DNA of 64,000 nt from Ophthalmolycus amberensis. Taxonomy: Eukaryota > Chordata > Actinopteri > Perciformes > Zoarcidae. Below are positions 22,860-37,690 of this stretch, in pieces (positions within the stretch are counted from its first letter, which is position 1; the number at the start of each line of letters is the position of its first letter). The position numbers and the translations under genes were made by a program. The stretch lies in contig JAFEUB010001542.1 of assembly GCA_024529925.1 (NCBI GenBank), positions 485,001 through 549,000 on the forward strand, written 5' to 3'. The notes under the pieces were generated by a model that was not told the DNA's origin, ran no database searches, and was given only the letters and a program-made list of their open reading frames with translations.

Positions 22860-25800
22860 TTTAATCCCCCCCTCTCTCTCTCCTCACGTCATCCCGCTGT
22901 AACAGGGATTCTTCACAATTCACACCATTTTGTTGAACACAAATACAGCACTTCATCAACAAACAACAATCTGTTTGGGAGCAGCTCCTGAATGGGAGGC
23001 TGAGTCTAAACGGGGTTCAGTGCTGGCACTGCGTCTGCTGCCAATCCCGCGTAAAAACTTAATGTTAGTGCGATTCTCCGGGAGCTCGCTGGTGATGAAA
23101 TGATGGTGTAACTGGTGCCAACGTGCACGGCTGAGGAGTGCACGGCCGCCCTCGTCTTTGAAGGAGGCTCTTCCCCATCCCACGATGCACCGCTGGAGAC
23201 GGCTGCTGCACGGCTGTACAGTAGACGGACAGATGGAGCGCAATCCTGCACAGAAAGAAGGCAATCGCTTTTGCCGCAATACAGAAAAAATAAATAAATA
23301 AAAAAAGCCTGCAAGTGGAGGAATTCATTTGAGATTCACTGTTGCACACAACGCTGAAATGTGTGGACTCTGCTGTAAATATACAGTGTGGGTCAAAGGT
23401 CACGCACTTCTTTACAGTCTCACATGCTGATATTTATGTTATTAAACATGTAGCCCCCCCCCCACACACACACACATTGTAAGAGTTTTTTCTTTCACTT
23501 CTTCACTCTGGAATCTTAAATTCAGTTGTTTTTGCTCGGAAAATATTGTGTGACGAAAAGTGTGTTATTGACATTCATTAATATGATCTTGGTGATTTGT
23601 TGGAGGTTATAAAATAGATTAAATCTTGAATTCTTGCGGGGCTTTGCCTCGTTGTGGACTCTACAGTAATACAGTGTACTGTGGGTCAATGGTCACTGAG
23701 ATGCATCTTTACTGATGGTAATATTGATAGTTTATTCTTTTAAATCTTAAAACATTTAGGCAAAATAAAATAACTGTATTACAATTTAAAATATAGTCAT
23801 ATTTCTTTATTTCCTTACTCTTGCTGGAAAAACAATGAGCGTGTGAATGAAAGTGTGTTATTGACACATTCATAACGGGCTGGTGTTGTGTGGGAGTTTG
23901 TACATCAGATGAAATATAGAATGAGCTTTGACCTCACATGATTACAAATGAATGTGTGAATAGTTGTATCGTGAATAATAAAAATAATGAATAAAAAAAC
24001 TGCACTGTTTGCAAAAATAGCAACGGCAACACCGTCAACACATGCTCAATAAATAACTTTTTCATAATTTAAAATAGATATATTTTCAATTTCCTTTCTG
24101 TTATTTCTACTTATTCGTTGTTTTACATTCATAACTGATCTCAGTGATTTGTTGAAGGTTTCAAAACAAATGAAATAAAAGATTCTTGCAGGAGCATTGC
24201 ACACAAATGAATGCGCGACTAATCGGGTGCATCATGCATAATATAAAAAAAAAAACTGCACTGTCGGCGGAAATAGCAAGACGAACACTGTAAACAATAA
24301 GGAGCTCTGGGGGGGGGGGGGGGGGGGGGGGGGGTCGTGGGTACAGGGTTGCCAAAACATGTATTTTTTTCGACAGAGGGGTGAGCCAGTGTTGCCTATT
24401 ACCATAGCAACAAGAAGACCTGGCTGCTTCAATCAGCTTTTGGTTAGTCGGGGAGGCAGAGGAGCTCCATGCAGAGTCGTCCCGGTGTTACTAATGAGGG
24501 GCCAGTCATTTATATTACAACTACTTTATAGTGTGTTATAAACCATTCATTACATGTCTATATAGTGCTTATATGTGCTGGGTTTAAAATAAAGTTGATT
24601 TAGTACCATTCAAATTTAACAAAATAGAAATATAGACGTAGTGGTGAGGAGGGCGATTTAGTAACTGTGTTGTGATAAGACAATTTATATATTTATGAAT
24701 TTACACATTTCAGTTCTGTCCAACGTGCTTCATGGCATTTTTCAAGACCAAATGCTGATATTGATGCATATTTGATTTTAAATACCTTTCAACTTCCTGT
24801 GTGTGCATGAGTGTGTGAGTGTGTGTGTGAGTGTGTGTGTGTGTATGTGTGTCTGGTTGAAACACATGAACAGAACGTTGTGCATCAACACTCTGAATCA
24901 GTGTTGTGTGTTTATGGATCAACTCACAGATTAAAACAAAGCATTCGTCTCCGACTCCTCTCTCTGTGGAGTTTGTATTTTCTGTCGGTCGACATCAGAC
25001 ATGAATGTTCGACAGGACAAAAGGTGAAAATATGTTTTTTAAATAGTTTGGATGTGTCAACGTAGAGAAGACTCACAAAATATATACTTTTAATGCAACA
25101 TATATCTGATTATCTTCTCACTACGCCTCATAAAATAAATGAACACAACAGCTTCTACTCATCAACTCACTGACATCTACGTTTCTCACACAATAGTTTC
25201 ACAAAACAGCGGATCAGATTTGTCACATGTAAAGTGAATAACTTCTGTGTGTTGTGTGCTTTTGTTAATCATTGACTTGACATATAAACTATAAACTCAT
25301 TTACTTCTGCAGGAGACAGAGAACAACGTCTCTGTTGAGCAGAATGAACATTGTGGAATTAAAAACACAATTAAAAGACGATTCAGCAACATTCAGGGAC
25401 GCAAAACAACAAGAACACAAGATCTCACACTTATGTTTTGATGTTTTAAATACTAATAAGTGGTAAACTTGATCACGCATGTCAAATAAAATGTGTTAAC
25501 GGGTTAGAACGTCTGAATGAGAGTTGATCCACTTCTACCTCCTCGCAGGGAGAGTAAACAGCTCGCTAATTGATTTCTAAGTGGCAGTCTGCCTGGGTTT
25601 ACATCCAGCTGGAGGTCATGGTTTATTCCCACTGCTCCGCTATTATTCCCAGTAAACCGGTCCCAGGTCGGTGTTAATGTGCAATGATCAGCAATCAGCA
25701 GAAGACCGATGGCAGGCCAACAGAAATAATACTACAAAATAAAAGAAGTTGCCCTTAGATAAACCAATGGTGAGGCCGCGCTGTTCCAGCAGTCAGCGAA

Positions 25801-26200
25801 TCCCCCGCGGATCTGATGCAACAGGGCTGCAACTAAAGTTACACCTTCGAACTGCAACACGGTGTCCCTCCGCCGCTCCGCGCTGCCAGAAACTAGAGCC
25901 GGCAACAGCTGCGCGAACCCTCCACATTTTCTCACTTTTAGGTTGTTTTTTTATGTTAATAATATCTTACACGTTCTGTATTATTATTTAGAGCACTGCT
26001 CTGTGAGGTGGAGACGTGAATGTGCTGTTTTAAACACTTGTTTTAATGTAGAGATGCTATTTTAATACCTTCAAACGCACAAAGGCGTTTCAAAGTGATT
26101 TTAAATGGATGTGTTATAATTCCTCTCGTTTTATAATTAAAATAAAACACAATAAACTTAAAAAAACACAAACCGTTTCTGATGAGAGGAGGGGGGGGGG
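22860..26200. other. Intergenic region upstream of atf5
   Basis: No gene recognised. It contains a G-run of about 24 at 24311-24334, a GT/GA microsatellite at about 24798-24852, and AT-rich stretches (23400-24250) with two related segments around GTGTGTTATTGAC (near 23555 and 23850). The block 25540-25720 is unique sequence with AT-core motifs (CTAATTGATTTC) and could be regulatory for atf5. Confidence 0.5.
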
Positions 26201-26222
26201 GGGGGGGAGAGTCCCGGCTTCA

Positions 26223-26230
26223 TGACGTAA
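26223..26230 (+). promoter_or_regulatory. atf5: CRE/ATF-type site upstream of atf5
   Basis: TGACGTAA, a CRE-variant octamer bound by ATF/CREB/C-EBP-type bZIP factors, in a GC-rich block 180 bp before uORF1. A G-run at 26191-26206 lies just upstream. The GC-rich, CpG-containing context suggests the atf5 promoter. The transcription start is not visible, so whether this site is promoter or leader is inferred. Confidence 0.45.
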
Positions 26231-26405
26231 CGGCCCGGGTGAACTGTGTAAAGAGACACCGCGGAGTGATCGTGTCTGCCGTGATCCGGTCCCGGGCGCT
26301 AGGAGTTCCAGAAGTAGCGGATTTAAAAACTTTCTGTCCGCAAGTGTAGTTGGTGGAAATAGCGCCTCGCGAAGAGTCCCCGTGGCCGGTAGAAGGGGAG
26401 AAAGC

Positions 26406-26417
26406 ATGGCTGTTTAG
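26406..26417 (+). CDS. atf5: atf5 uORF1 (3 codons)
   Basis: ATGGCTGTTTAG encodes Met-Ala-Val-stop with purine at -3 and G at +4. It sits in the first exon, which ends with the donor GGG|GTAAGT at 26484/26485. In ATF4 and ATF5 mRNAs a very short uORF1 allows ribosomes to resume scanning. uORF2 begins 62 nt after this stop, close enough to be re-initiated when initiator ternary complex is abundant. The size, position and partner uORF2 all match the ATF4/ATF5 layout. Confidence 0.8.
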   Translation: MAV

Positions 26418-27245
26418 ACCCGCGTGAAACCTTCCGCCTCCTGCACCGCAGCTTTGCGCTACAACACTATTCAGAAACTATGGGGTAAGTTTCACCGGCT
26501 GCTGCTGCTGCGTGTTTTCTAAGCTTTGGAGGGGAAACAGCGCAAAGTTTAAACAGAGCAATGCGCTCTTCTTCTCAAACAAACAGGTTTAAAGTCTCAT
26601 TCATCTGTGTGTTTTAATTCAGACGTTATTTGGGTGAAAAGCAGCTTTTACAGCTTTTATTGCTATTTAAAGTCACCACGTTAAAGTCACTGTGACATGG
26701 TGTCATACAGGTTATTTAATATCTTATGTTTCTGGATCAACTTTTAAACAACTTACATTCTACAAAATAACTTTATATATACATATATAAAGTTATTTGT
26801 GTATATATGTGGTTGTTTGTATATATTTTTAAAAACATTCCAATAATGTTTTTAAGTAATGTAAAAGTGTCAATGATGTTTTTGATATTTTAATATTTTA
26901 TTCGTTTTTTTGCACCTTATTTCTTGATAATTACAGAGACATGAATCAATAATGCGTCAGCTACAGGTGAAGGAAACGTCGAGTTCATTTTGACCTCATT
27001 CAACTTTTTGAAATTTTTTGTAGTTTTGTTTAAATATGAATTGTAATTTTTAAAAAGAATTGTTGTGGAATTATTTCGCTTTAAAAGATGAAATGGGAGA
27101 ATTTCCAAAGGCTAAATAAAAATAGTTTATTTTCTTAATTGTGTTTTTATTCCCTCCCGCAGGTCTTCAGGTGTTCTGACAATTCTTTCATCCAGCCAGT
27201 GCACGCTTTGTGCTTTTGAACAATTTAATCGCAGCAGACGACACA

Positions 27246-30012
<2,767 letters not shown>

Positions 30013-30902
30013 AGAAGCAGCACCGGGACAAAGCACACACACATCTACTGTTCACGGGAATGAAATGGTAGTTCGCATGATTTTGGTAGTTCTTTTTACA
30101 AAAAATTGTTCCAAGAGGATGGGCTGAACAAAAACACACATTTTTCCTAAAACAACAGGAGTGAGTGAACTCCTCAGAAGCCTTAGTGAGGAGAACTTGT
30201 CCGTGACCACTGTGATCCTGTGACCGTCTGCAGAACGCGCTCTGAACCAGTGATGGAGGATTCTCTCTTTGCTCCCGTTTCCTTTCTTTTTGTGTGACGA
30301 GGCAGATCCATGCTAAATATATATATTTTATTTTATATTTTTTACTTAATAATGTTCATTTTATTTATAATTTCTTTTGCTTTGAAACAATCGACTGACT
30401 AAAAGGGATTTCTGGAAAAAAAAGCGTGTAACATGCTCTACAAATATTCATCAGCAGAGACATCTTTAGAAAATGTGTATTGCTAAAAAAAATGTATTTA
30501 CACCCCCCCCCCCCCACACTGAAGTACCCACTGCATGTTTGATTTTGGGATAAAAAGCATGTGCGAGTGTTATTTGAAGGCAATATTCTGTTGTCTGCAT
30601 GGCTTCAAGAGCTCCACTTCATTCTGCTCATCTGGCGACGTCTCCCTGAGCTCAGGATCTATTTCTTCTTCTCTCTGAGGAACAGAACAATCACCGGCTC
30701 TTCTTCTCTTTCTCTTCTCTCTCGGCTGTATTTTGCGAAACAAACAGTCACCTGTTGACGCGACAATAAATCGTTTGTTGGGTAAACGGTACGACTTCAT
30801 GGGAAATGTGTTCTTTTTCAAATTGATCAATTTGATGTATCTGAAGTTCAGGAAATCAATGTCAGGAAATTTATACATCAGGTAAAATAACAGCCAAATA
30901 AA
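30013..30902 (+). other. atf5: atf5 3' UTR with candidate poly(A) signals
   Basis: AT-rich non-coding DNA after the stop codon. AATAAA hexamers occur at 30765-30770 and 30897-30902 on the coding strand, either of which could end the transcript. A C-run of about 13 lies near 30504. Confidence 0.55.
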
Positions 30903-32260
30903 AAGCAGTTAGGTAGAATCATTGATCTCTGCCTTTGGATTGTTCTTCACTTTATGCATTCATTAAAAAATAACGAAAGAAACTGTCGAAATTCATGAAC
31001 CGCACACACACACACACACTCTCTCTCTCTCTCTCACACACACACAGAATGAGAAGAGCGTGTGGATTTAGAGATAAGGAGAATAAAGCCTCTGCCCCTC
31101 CCACACATTCTGTGTAATGGGGGGGGGGGGGGGTTGCAATGCAGTGAAATTATTTCCCAGGATTCACCACTGGACGGCAGCAGGACGAGGTGGGATTTGA
31201 TTGACACCTGACCCTGTTTCCCTTCAGCTGTAAGGAGCTCGGATTGTTATCCAAACAATGGGGGGGGGGGGATTAGAGAAATACTAATTGGAAGATTTTT
31301 CCCAATAGTTCAGTACTTTGCAGTATGATGGAGCCCCGGAGTGGTATCAGTCAACAGACAACATGAAGTACTATCTCATCTCCCAGCATCGTGCAGAGAG
31401 AGGGAGTGTGTGTGTGTGTGTGTGTGAGTGTGTGTGTGTGTGTGTGAGTGTGCGCGTGTGTGTGTGCGCGCGTGTGTGTGCGCGTGTGTGTGTGCGTGTG
31501 TGTGAAATCTCTTGGTATCTCTCCCAGCAGTCGTAGCCTTTCAAGTGCATGAGGCAATATCACACAATACTTGCAGCAGGAGAGAGATGCAAGTTGAACT
31601 ATCAGAATAAGAAAGTGAGGGTTGACATGATGCCTTTAAATCGATTGGTTCTGCTTCTGTTTCCTTCTCTGCGTGTTTGTTTGTTTGTTGCAGATAAAAT
31701 GTAAAGAAATAAAGCCGGATGGTAATGCTGATATATAAGCTTTATAGTCGGTGTGTTCGATAAAGTTCTTCACTAAACGTACCAACACAATAAAGTGAAT
31801 TTGATTCAAAATGTTCCAAATTACAGCAAATAAATAAATAGCTTATAAATAAAAAGCAAAACAAACGTATTTAACGAATGAACCAACATGTCAAAGAAGA
31901 CCTGCGTCAATAAATGTTCACACTAACATCCGAACTGAGCCAAATAAATGATGTCGACGGTTAAAAAACACTGAAAATGTAAAATATATATGAAAATAAT
32001 AGATTTAAAGTTAAAGCCAGCGTAGAGGACAAGAACAAATGACTATATTTCAATGTCCAATACATGTATATGTAACTGAATATGTACTGGGTATGCACAT
32101 GTTAATCACTGGCCCATGATGTGTAAATATAATCGTGTTTACAGGGAGAAGCTCAGTCAGATGTACAGCGCAGAGGTGTTTCTCGCCACCAGGTGTCGCT
32201 CTAAGCTCTGCAGAAGACGAAATGTTTCTACAGTAACGCTGCAACATGAAACACATCAAC
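30903..32260. other. Intergenic stretch with microsatellites
   Basis: Contains a CA/CT tract (31002-31046), G-runs near 31120 and 31261, and the TG/GC microsatellite at 31406-31504. No gene was recognised. Confidence 0.6.
31406..31504. repeat. (TG)n/(CG) microsatellite
   Basis: Roughly 100 bp of GTGTGTGAGTGTG and GTGCGCGCGTGT segments. An alternating purine-pyrimidine, Z-DNA-prone tract. Confidence 0.95.
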
Positions 32261-32624
32261 TGTGCTCCGTCCACATGCTGTGCTCCGTCCACATGCTGTG
32301 CTCCGTCCACATCACATGCTGTGCTCCGTCCACATGCTGTGCTCCGTCCACATGCTGTGCTCCGTCCACATCACATGCTGTGCTCCGTCCACATCACATG
32401 CTGTGCTCCGTCCACATGCTGTGCTCCGTCCACATGCTGTGCTCCGTCCACATCACATGCTGTGCTCCGTCCACATGCTGTGCTCCGTCCACATCACATG
32501 CTGTGCTCCGTCCACATGCTGTGCTCCGTCCACATCACATGCTGTGCTCCGTCCACATGCTGTGCTCCGTCCACATGCTGTGCTCCGTCCACATCACATG
32601 CTGTGCTCCGTCCACATGCTGTGT
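32261..32624. repeat. 18/23-bp minisatellite
   Basis: Short unit TGTGCTCCGTCCACATGC (18 bp) is mixed with a 23-bp form that has an extra CACAT after CCACAT. The 5-bp difference shifts frame, so apparent open frames simply switch repeat phrase. About 19 units. It begins directly after unique DNA and ends 56 bp before the large GC-rich array. Confidence 0.95.
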
Positions 32625-32680
32625 TCATAAAGGATCAACGTGATGAACACCGTGCTAGTGGCTCACAACGTGGAAGAAAA

Positions 32681-35600
32681 GCCCCGGGGCCTTTAGAGTG
32701 AAGGGCCCCGTGGCCTTTCGAGTGAAGGGCCCGGGGCCTTTAGAGTGAAGGGCCCCGGGGCCTTTAGAGTGAAGGGCCCGGGGCCTTTAGAGTGAAGGGC
32801 CCGGGGCCTTTAGAGTCAAGGGCCCCGTGGCCTTTAGAGTCAAGGGCCCGGGGCCTTTAGAGTCAAGGGCCCCGTGGCCTTTAGAGTGAAGGGCCCCGTG
32901 GCCTTTAGAGTGAAGGGCCCGGGCCTTTAGAGTCAAGGACCCGGGCCTTTAGAGTGAAGGGCCCCGTGGCCTTTAGAGTGAAGGGCCCGGGGCCTTTAGA
33001 GTCAAGGGCCCCGTGGCCTTTAGAGTCAAGGGCCCGGGGCCTTTAGAGTCAAGGGCCCCGTGGCCTTTAGAGTGAAGGGCCCCGTGGCCTTTAGAGTGAA
33101 GGGCCCGGGCCTTTAGAGTGAAGGGCCGGGGCCTTTAGAGTCAAGGGCCCGGGGCCTTTAGAGTCAAGGGCCCGGGGCCTTTAGAGTCAAGGGCCCGGGG
33201 CCTTTAGAGTCAAGGGCCCCATGGCCTTTAGAGTGAAGGGCCCCGTGGCCTTTAGAGTGAAGGGCCCCGTGGCCTTTAGAGTGAAGGGCCCCGTGGCCTT
33301 TAGAGTGAAGGCCCCGGGGCCTTTAGAGTGAAGGGCCCCGTGGCCTTTAGAGTGAAGGGCCCCGTGGCCTTTAGAGTGAAGGGCCCGTGGCCTTTAGAGT
33401 GAAGGGCCCGGGGCCTTTAGAGTGAAGGGCCCCGTGGCCTTTCGAGTGAAGGGCCCGTGGCCTTTCGAGTGAAGGGCCCATGGCCTTTCGAGTGAAGGGC
33501 CCCGGGCCTTTCGAGTGAAGGGCCCATGGCCTTTCGAGTGAAGGGCCCCGTGGCCTTTCGAGTGAAGGGCCCATGGCCTTTCGAGTGAAGGGCCCCGGGC
33601 CTTTAGAGTGAAGGGCCCCGTGGCCTTTAGAGTGAAGGGCGCCGGGCCTTTAGAGTGAAGGGCCCCGTGGCCTTTCGAGTGAAGGGCCCATGGCCTTTCG
33701 AGTGAAGGGCCCCGGGCCTTTAGAGTGAAGGGCCCCGTGGCCTTTAGAGTGAAGGGCGCCGGGCCTTTAGAGTGAAGGGCCCCGTGGCCTTTAGAGTGAA
33801 GGGCGCCGTGGCCTTTAGAGTGAAGGGCCCCGTGGCCTTTAGAGTGAAGGGCCCCGTGGCCTTTAGAGTGAAGGGCCCCGTGGCCTTTAGAGTGAAGGGC
33901 CCCGTGGCCTTTAGAGTGAAGGGCCCCGTGGCCTTTAGAGTGAAGGGCCCCGTGGCCTTTAGAGTGAAGGGCCCGTGGCCTTTAGAGTGAAGGGCCCGGG
34001 GCCTTTAGAGTGAAGGGCCCCGTGGCCTTTCGAGTGAAGGGCCCGTGGCCTTTCGAGTGAAGGGCCCGTGGCCTTTCGAGTGAAGGGCCCGTGGCCTTTC
34101 GAGTGAAGGGCCCCGGGCCTTTGGAGTGAAGGGCCCCGTGGCCTTTAGAGTGAAGGGCCCCGTGGCCTTTAGAGTGAAGGGCCCGGGGCCTTTAGAGTCA
34201 AGGACCCGGGCCTTTAGAGTGAAGGGCCCCGTGGCCTTTAGAGTGAAGGGCCCGGGGCCTTTAGAGTCAAGGACCCGGGCCTTTAGAGTGAAGGGCCCCG
34301 TGGCCTTTAGAGTGAAGGGCCCCGTGGCCTTTAGAGTCAAGGGCCCGGGGCCTTTAGAGTCAAGGGCCCGGGGCCTTTAGAGTCAAGGGCCCGGGGCCTT
34401 TAGAGTCAAGGGCCCCGTGGCCTTTAGAGTGAAGGGCCCCGTGGCCTTTAGAGTCAAGGGCCCGGGGCCTTTAGAGTCAAGGGCCCCGTGGCCTTTAGAG
34501 TCAAGGGCCCGGGGCCTTTAGAGTCAAGGGCCCCGTGGCCTTTAGAGTGAAGGGCCCGGGGCCTTTAGAGTCAAGGGCCCCGTGGCCTTTAGAGTCAAGG
34601 GCCCGGGCCTTTAGAGTGAAGGGCCCCGTGGCCTTTAGAGTGAAGGGCCGGGGCCTTTAGAGTCAAGGGCCCGGGGCCTTTAGAGTCAAGGGCCCGGGGC
34701 CTTTAGAGTCAAGGGCCCGGGGCCTTTAGAGTCAAGGGCCCGGGGCCTTTAGAGTCAAGGGCCCGGGGCCTTTAGAGTCAAGGGCCCCGTGGCCTTTAGA
34801 GTGAAGGGCCCCGTGGCCTTTAGAGTGAAGGGCCCCGTGGCCTTTAGAGTGAAGGGCCCGGGCCTTTAGAGTGAAGGGCCCCGTGGCCTTTAGAGTGAAG
34901 GGCCGGGGCCTTTAGAGTCAAGGGCCCGGGGCCTTTAGAGTCAAGGGCCCGGGGCCTTTAGAGTCAAGGGCCCGGGGCCTTTAGAGTCAAGGGCCCGGGG
35001 CCTTTAGAGTCAAGGGCCCGGGGCCTTTAGAGTCAAGGGCCCGGGGCCTTTAGAGTCAAGGGCCCCGTGGCCTTTAGAGTCAAGGGCCCCGTGGCCTTTA
35101 GAGTGAAGGGCCCCGTGGCCTTTAGAGTCAAGGGCCCCGTGGCCTTTAGAGTCAAGGGCCCCGTGGCCTTTAGAGTCAAGGGCCCCGTGGCCTTTAGAGT
35201 GAAGGGCCCCGTGGCCTTTAGAGTGAAGGGCCCCGTGGCCTTTAGAGTGAAGGGCCCCGGGGCCTTTAGAGTGAAGGCCCCGGGCCTTTAGAGTGAAGGG
35301 CCCGGGGCTTTTAGAGTGAAGGGCGCCGTGGCCTTTAGAGTGAAGGGCCCCGTGGCCTTTAGAGTGAAGGGCCCCGTGGCCTTTAGAGTGAAGGGCCCGT
35401 GGCCTTTAGAGTGAAGGGCCCCGTGGCCTTTAGAGTGAAGGGCCCGTGGCCTTTAGAGTGAAGGGCCCCGTGGCCTTTAGAGTGAAGGGCCCGGGGCCTT
35501 TAGAGTGAAGGGCCCCGTGGCCTTTAGAGTGAAGGGCCCGTGGCCTTTAGAGTGAAGGGCCCGTGGCCTTTAGAGTGAAGGGCCCGGGGCCTTTAGAGTG

Positions 35601-35942
35601 AAGGGCCCCGTGGCCTTTCGAGTGAAGGGCCCCGGGCCATTAGAGTGAAGGGCCCGTGGCCTTTAGAGTGAAGGGCCCGGGGCCTTTAGAGTGAAGGGCC
35701 CCGTGGCCTTTCGAGTGAAGGGCCCGTGGCCTTTAGAGTGAAGGGCCCGTGGCCATTAGAGTGAAGGGCCCGTGGCCTTTAGAGTGAAGGGCCCGGGGCC
35801 TTTAGAGTGAAGGGCCCCGTGGCCTTTCGAGTGAAGGGCCCCGGGCCATTAGAGTGAAGGGCCCCGTGGCCATTAGAGTGAAGGGCCCCGTGGCCTTTAG
35901 AGTGAAGGGCCCCGGGCCTTTCGAGTGAAGGGCCCCGGGCCA
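32681..35942. repeat. 3.26-kb satellite of 23-24-bp GC-rich units
   Basis: Unit GGGCCCCGTGGCCTTTAGAG + TGAA (24 bp), with 22-25-bp variants, about 135 copies. Variants fall in blocks: GTCAA instead of GTGAA mainly at 32812-33220 and 34196-35180, and TTTCGAG instead of TTTAGAG mainly at 33430-33700, 34028-34115 and 35618-35940. The rare TCAAGGACCCGGG form recurs at about 32933, 34198 and 34269, within repeated multi-unit strings. This is higher-order structure from segmental duplication. Apparent open frames (VKGPVAFR on one strand, LKATGPFT on the other) follow from the 24-bp period. Confidence 0.97.
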
Positions 35943-35944
35943 AC

Positions 35945-36020
35945 CACAAAGTTACACAAAAAGACTACAAGGAGATACAAAATGACCCCAAAAAGACACA
36001 AAATGATCATGAAGAGATAC
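35945..36020. repeat. Degenerate ACACAAAA-GACTACAAGGAG repeat
   Basis: Short imperfect tandem repeat of the same type as the longer block at 37316-37690. It directly adjoins the right end of the GC-rich satellite. Confidence 0.6.
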
Positions 36021-37315
36021 AAGTGCCTCAGAAGTGTACTTCAGTACAGTACCAGACCATCATTGCCATTCATAGAATAATAAAAAGTGATATAAATATT
36101 AAATCATTAAAATCAAATTATGGAAAGGGTTCATCCTCAGGGGAGCATGAAGGCCGACTGTAAATTTCAAACCAAACCGAATGCTCCAATGTAAACGTTC
36201 TGTGTGGAAGTAACTGAAGGAAAGATCACAGAATCAACAGCATTTAAAGGATTCTCTCGTTTCATGAACGTCTCAGCCGACATGAATCAAAGCGATGATT
36301 CCAGCGTTCAGCTGCACCTTCAACATCAGACACATGGACACATAGTTTACTGTTTCTGCAGTTACTATGCAGACAAATGAATTCACTGTTTTGGACGAAC
36401 AGGAAATGATGCAACGCGAGCACAGATGGATGTAAAGCAAAAGGCAACCTTGAAACACCGCACTGATTAAACGGAGAAGTAAACGGAGAATGCAGCTCCA
36501 CACTTCACTCTTGACCTTGTAAACAAACCGTTGCAGTTGATGCAACAATCTCCCCTCAAGCTCAACTTCCTGTTGTGTATGACCATCCACAGGTTGTTGT
36601 TTCTCCTGCTGTGAGCAGCTCCTGGGTTTCCTTTGTGCGTTGCATTGTGGTCCATCAACAGCGCACTCAAACACAAGGGGATCTGCATATGGAAATATTT
36701 GACCCGATCGGATGTTGTGTTTCCAGTGTGAAGACACGGCTAAAATGATGCAATAATTTGTTTAGTTTATGACCAATAACACGAGACGTTCCAGTCTACG
36801 GTGAAGACAAATTCCATCAACCAACAAACAGAAACTATGAATTTCCATCCTCAGGAAGTTTACTTTGTGCGAGTGGTCGTATGGAGACGTTCTGTCCGAA
36901 GAAATAAGAGGTAAGACGAAGACAACACAGGATCACGTTAGGGGAGGTCGATGTGGGAGAGGACGTGTGATGCAAGAAGGGGAGAAAAGGGAGGAGGTTG
37001 GGTGGAGGGAGCACAGCGAGACTCCATGGTGGAGAGTAAAGGGTGAGCGAGAGCAGAATGGCCTGCAGCTCTGTTTGAGGCTGTTGGGTATAGCAGCAAG
37101 AAAGCTTTTAAATTAGTTATGAGCATCTGTATGCAGCCAGTGGGGGAGGCAAGGGGGGGGGGGGGGTAAATATGCAGGGTGAGTTGGTGGGGTTGGAAGG
37201 GTATGATACAACACTGATTTCTAGCACTAGTTAGCCTTTCATTGTTCAATAATTGGGTGAGTCAGTGGGCTTAATTTGGGTACAAAATATGAAAGACAGG
37301 GTTGTTTTCTAAATA
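36021..37315. other. Intergenic stretch without recognised genes
   Basis: A 154-codon minus-strand frame (36273-36737) exists but has no family motif, no splice signals tied to a neighbour and no coding-like composition. A G-run of about 13 lies near 37154. Confidence 0.45.
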
Positions 37316-37690
37316 CTACATACTTAGACACAAAACGACTACAAAGAGACAAAAATTACTACAGAAAGCTACAAAACAACCACAAAGAGACTCAAAACAA
37401 CTACAAAGACACACAAAAAGACCACAAGGAGACACAAAATGACGACAGAGAGACACAAAACAACTACAAAGAGACAAAATTACTACAAAGAGACACCAAA
37501 CGACTACAGTCAAAAACGACAACGAAGAGACACAAATGACTACAAAGAGACAGAATTACAACAGAGACACAAAATAACCACAAAGAGACTAAAAAGGACC
37601 ACAAAGACACACAAAACGACCACAGAGACACAAATGACTACAAAGAAACACAAAACGACCACAAAGACACAAAATAACCTCAAAGAAAGT
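37316..37690. repeat. Imperfect ~21-bp tandem repeat
   Basis: Diverged units of ACACAAAACGACTACAAAGAG type, a simple repeat frequently met in fish genomes. The drifted copies keep an A-rich, G/C-poor strand asymmetry, so lysine-rich frames on one strand are artefacts. Confidence 0.88.

Noticed and set aside
26222..26230. An extra upstream ORF (Met-Thr-stop) ahead of uORF1
   Set aside because: It coincides with the TGACGTAA site in the probable promoter; it is doubtful that it is transcribed.
36273..36737. 154-codon minus-strand frame
   Set aside because: No motif, no coding-like pattern and no matching exon nearby. The length is compatible with chance.
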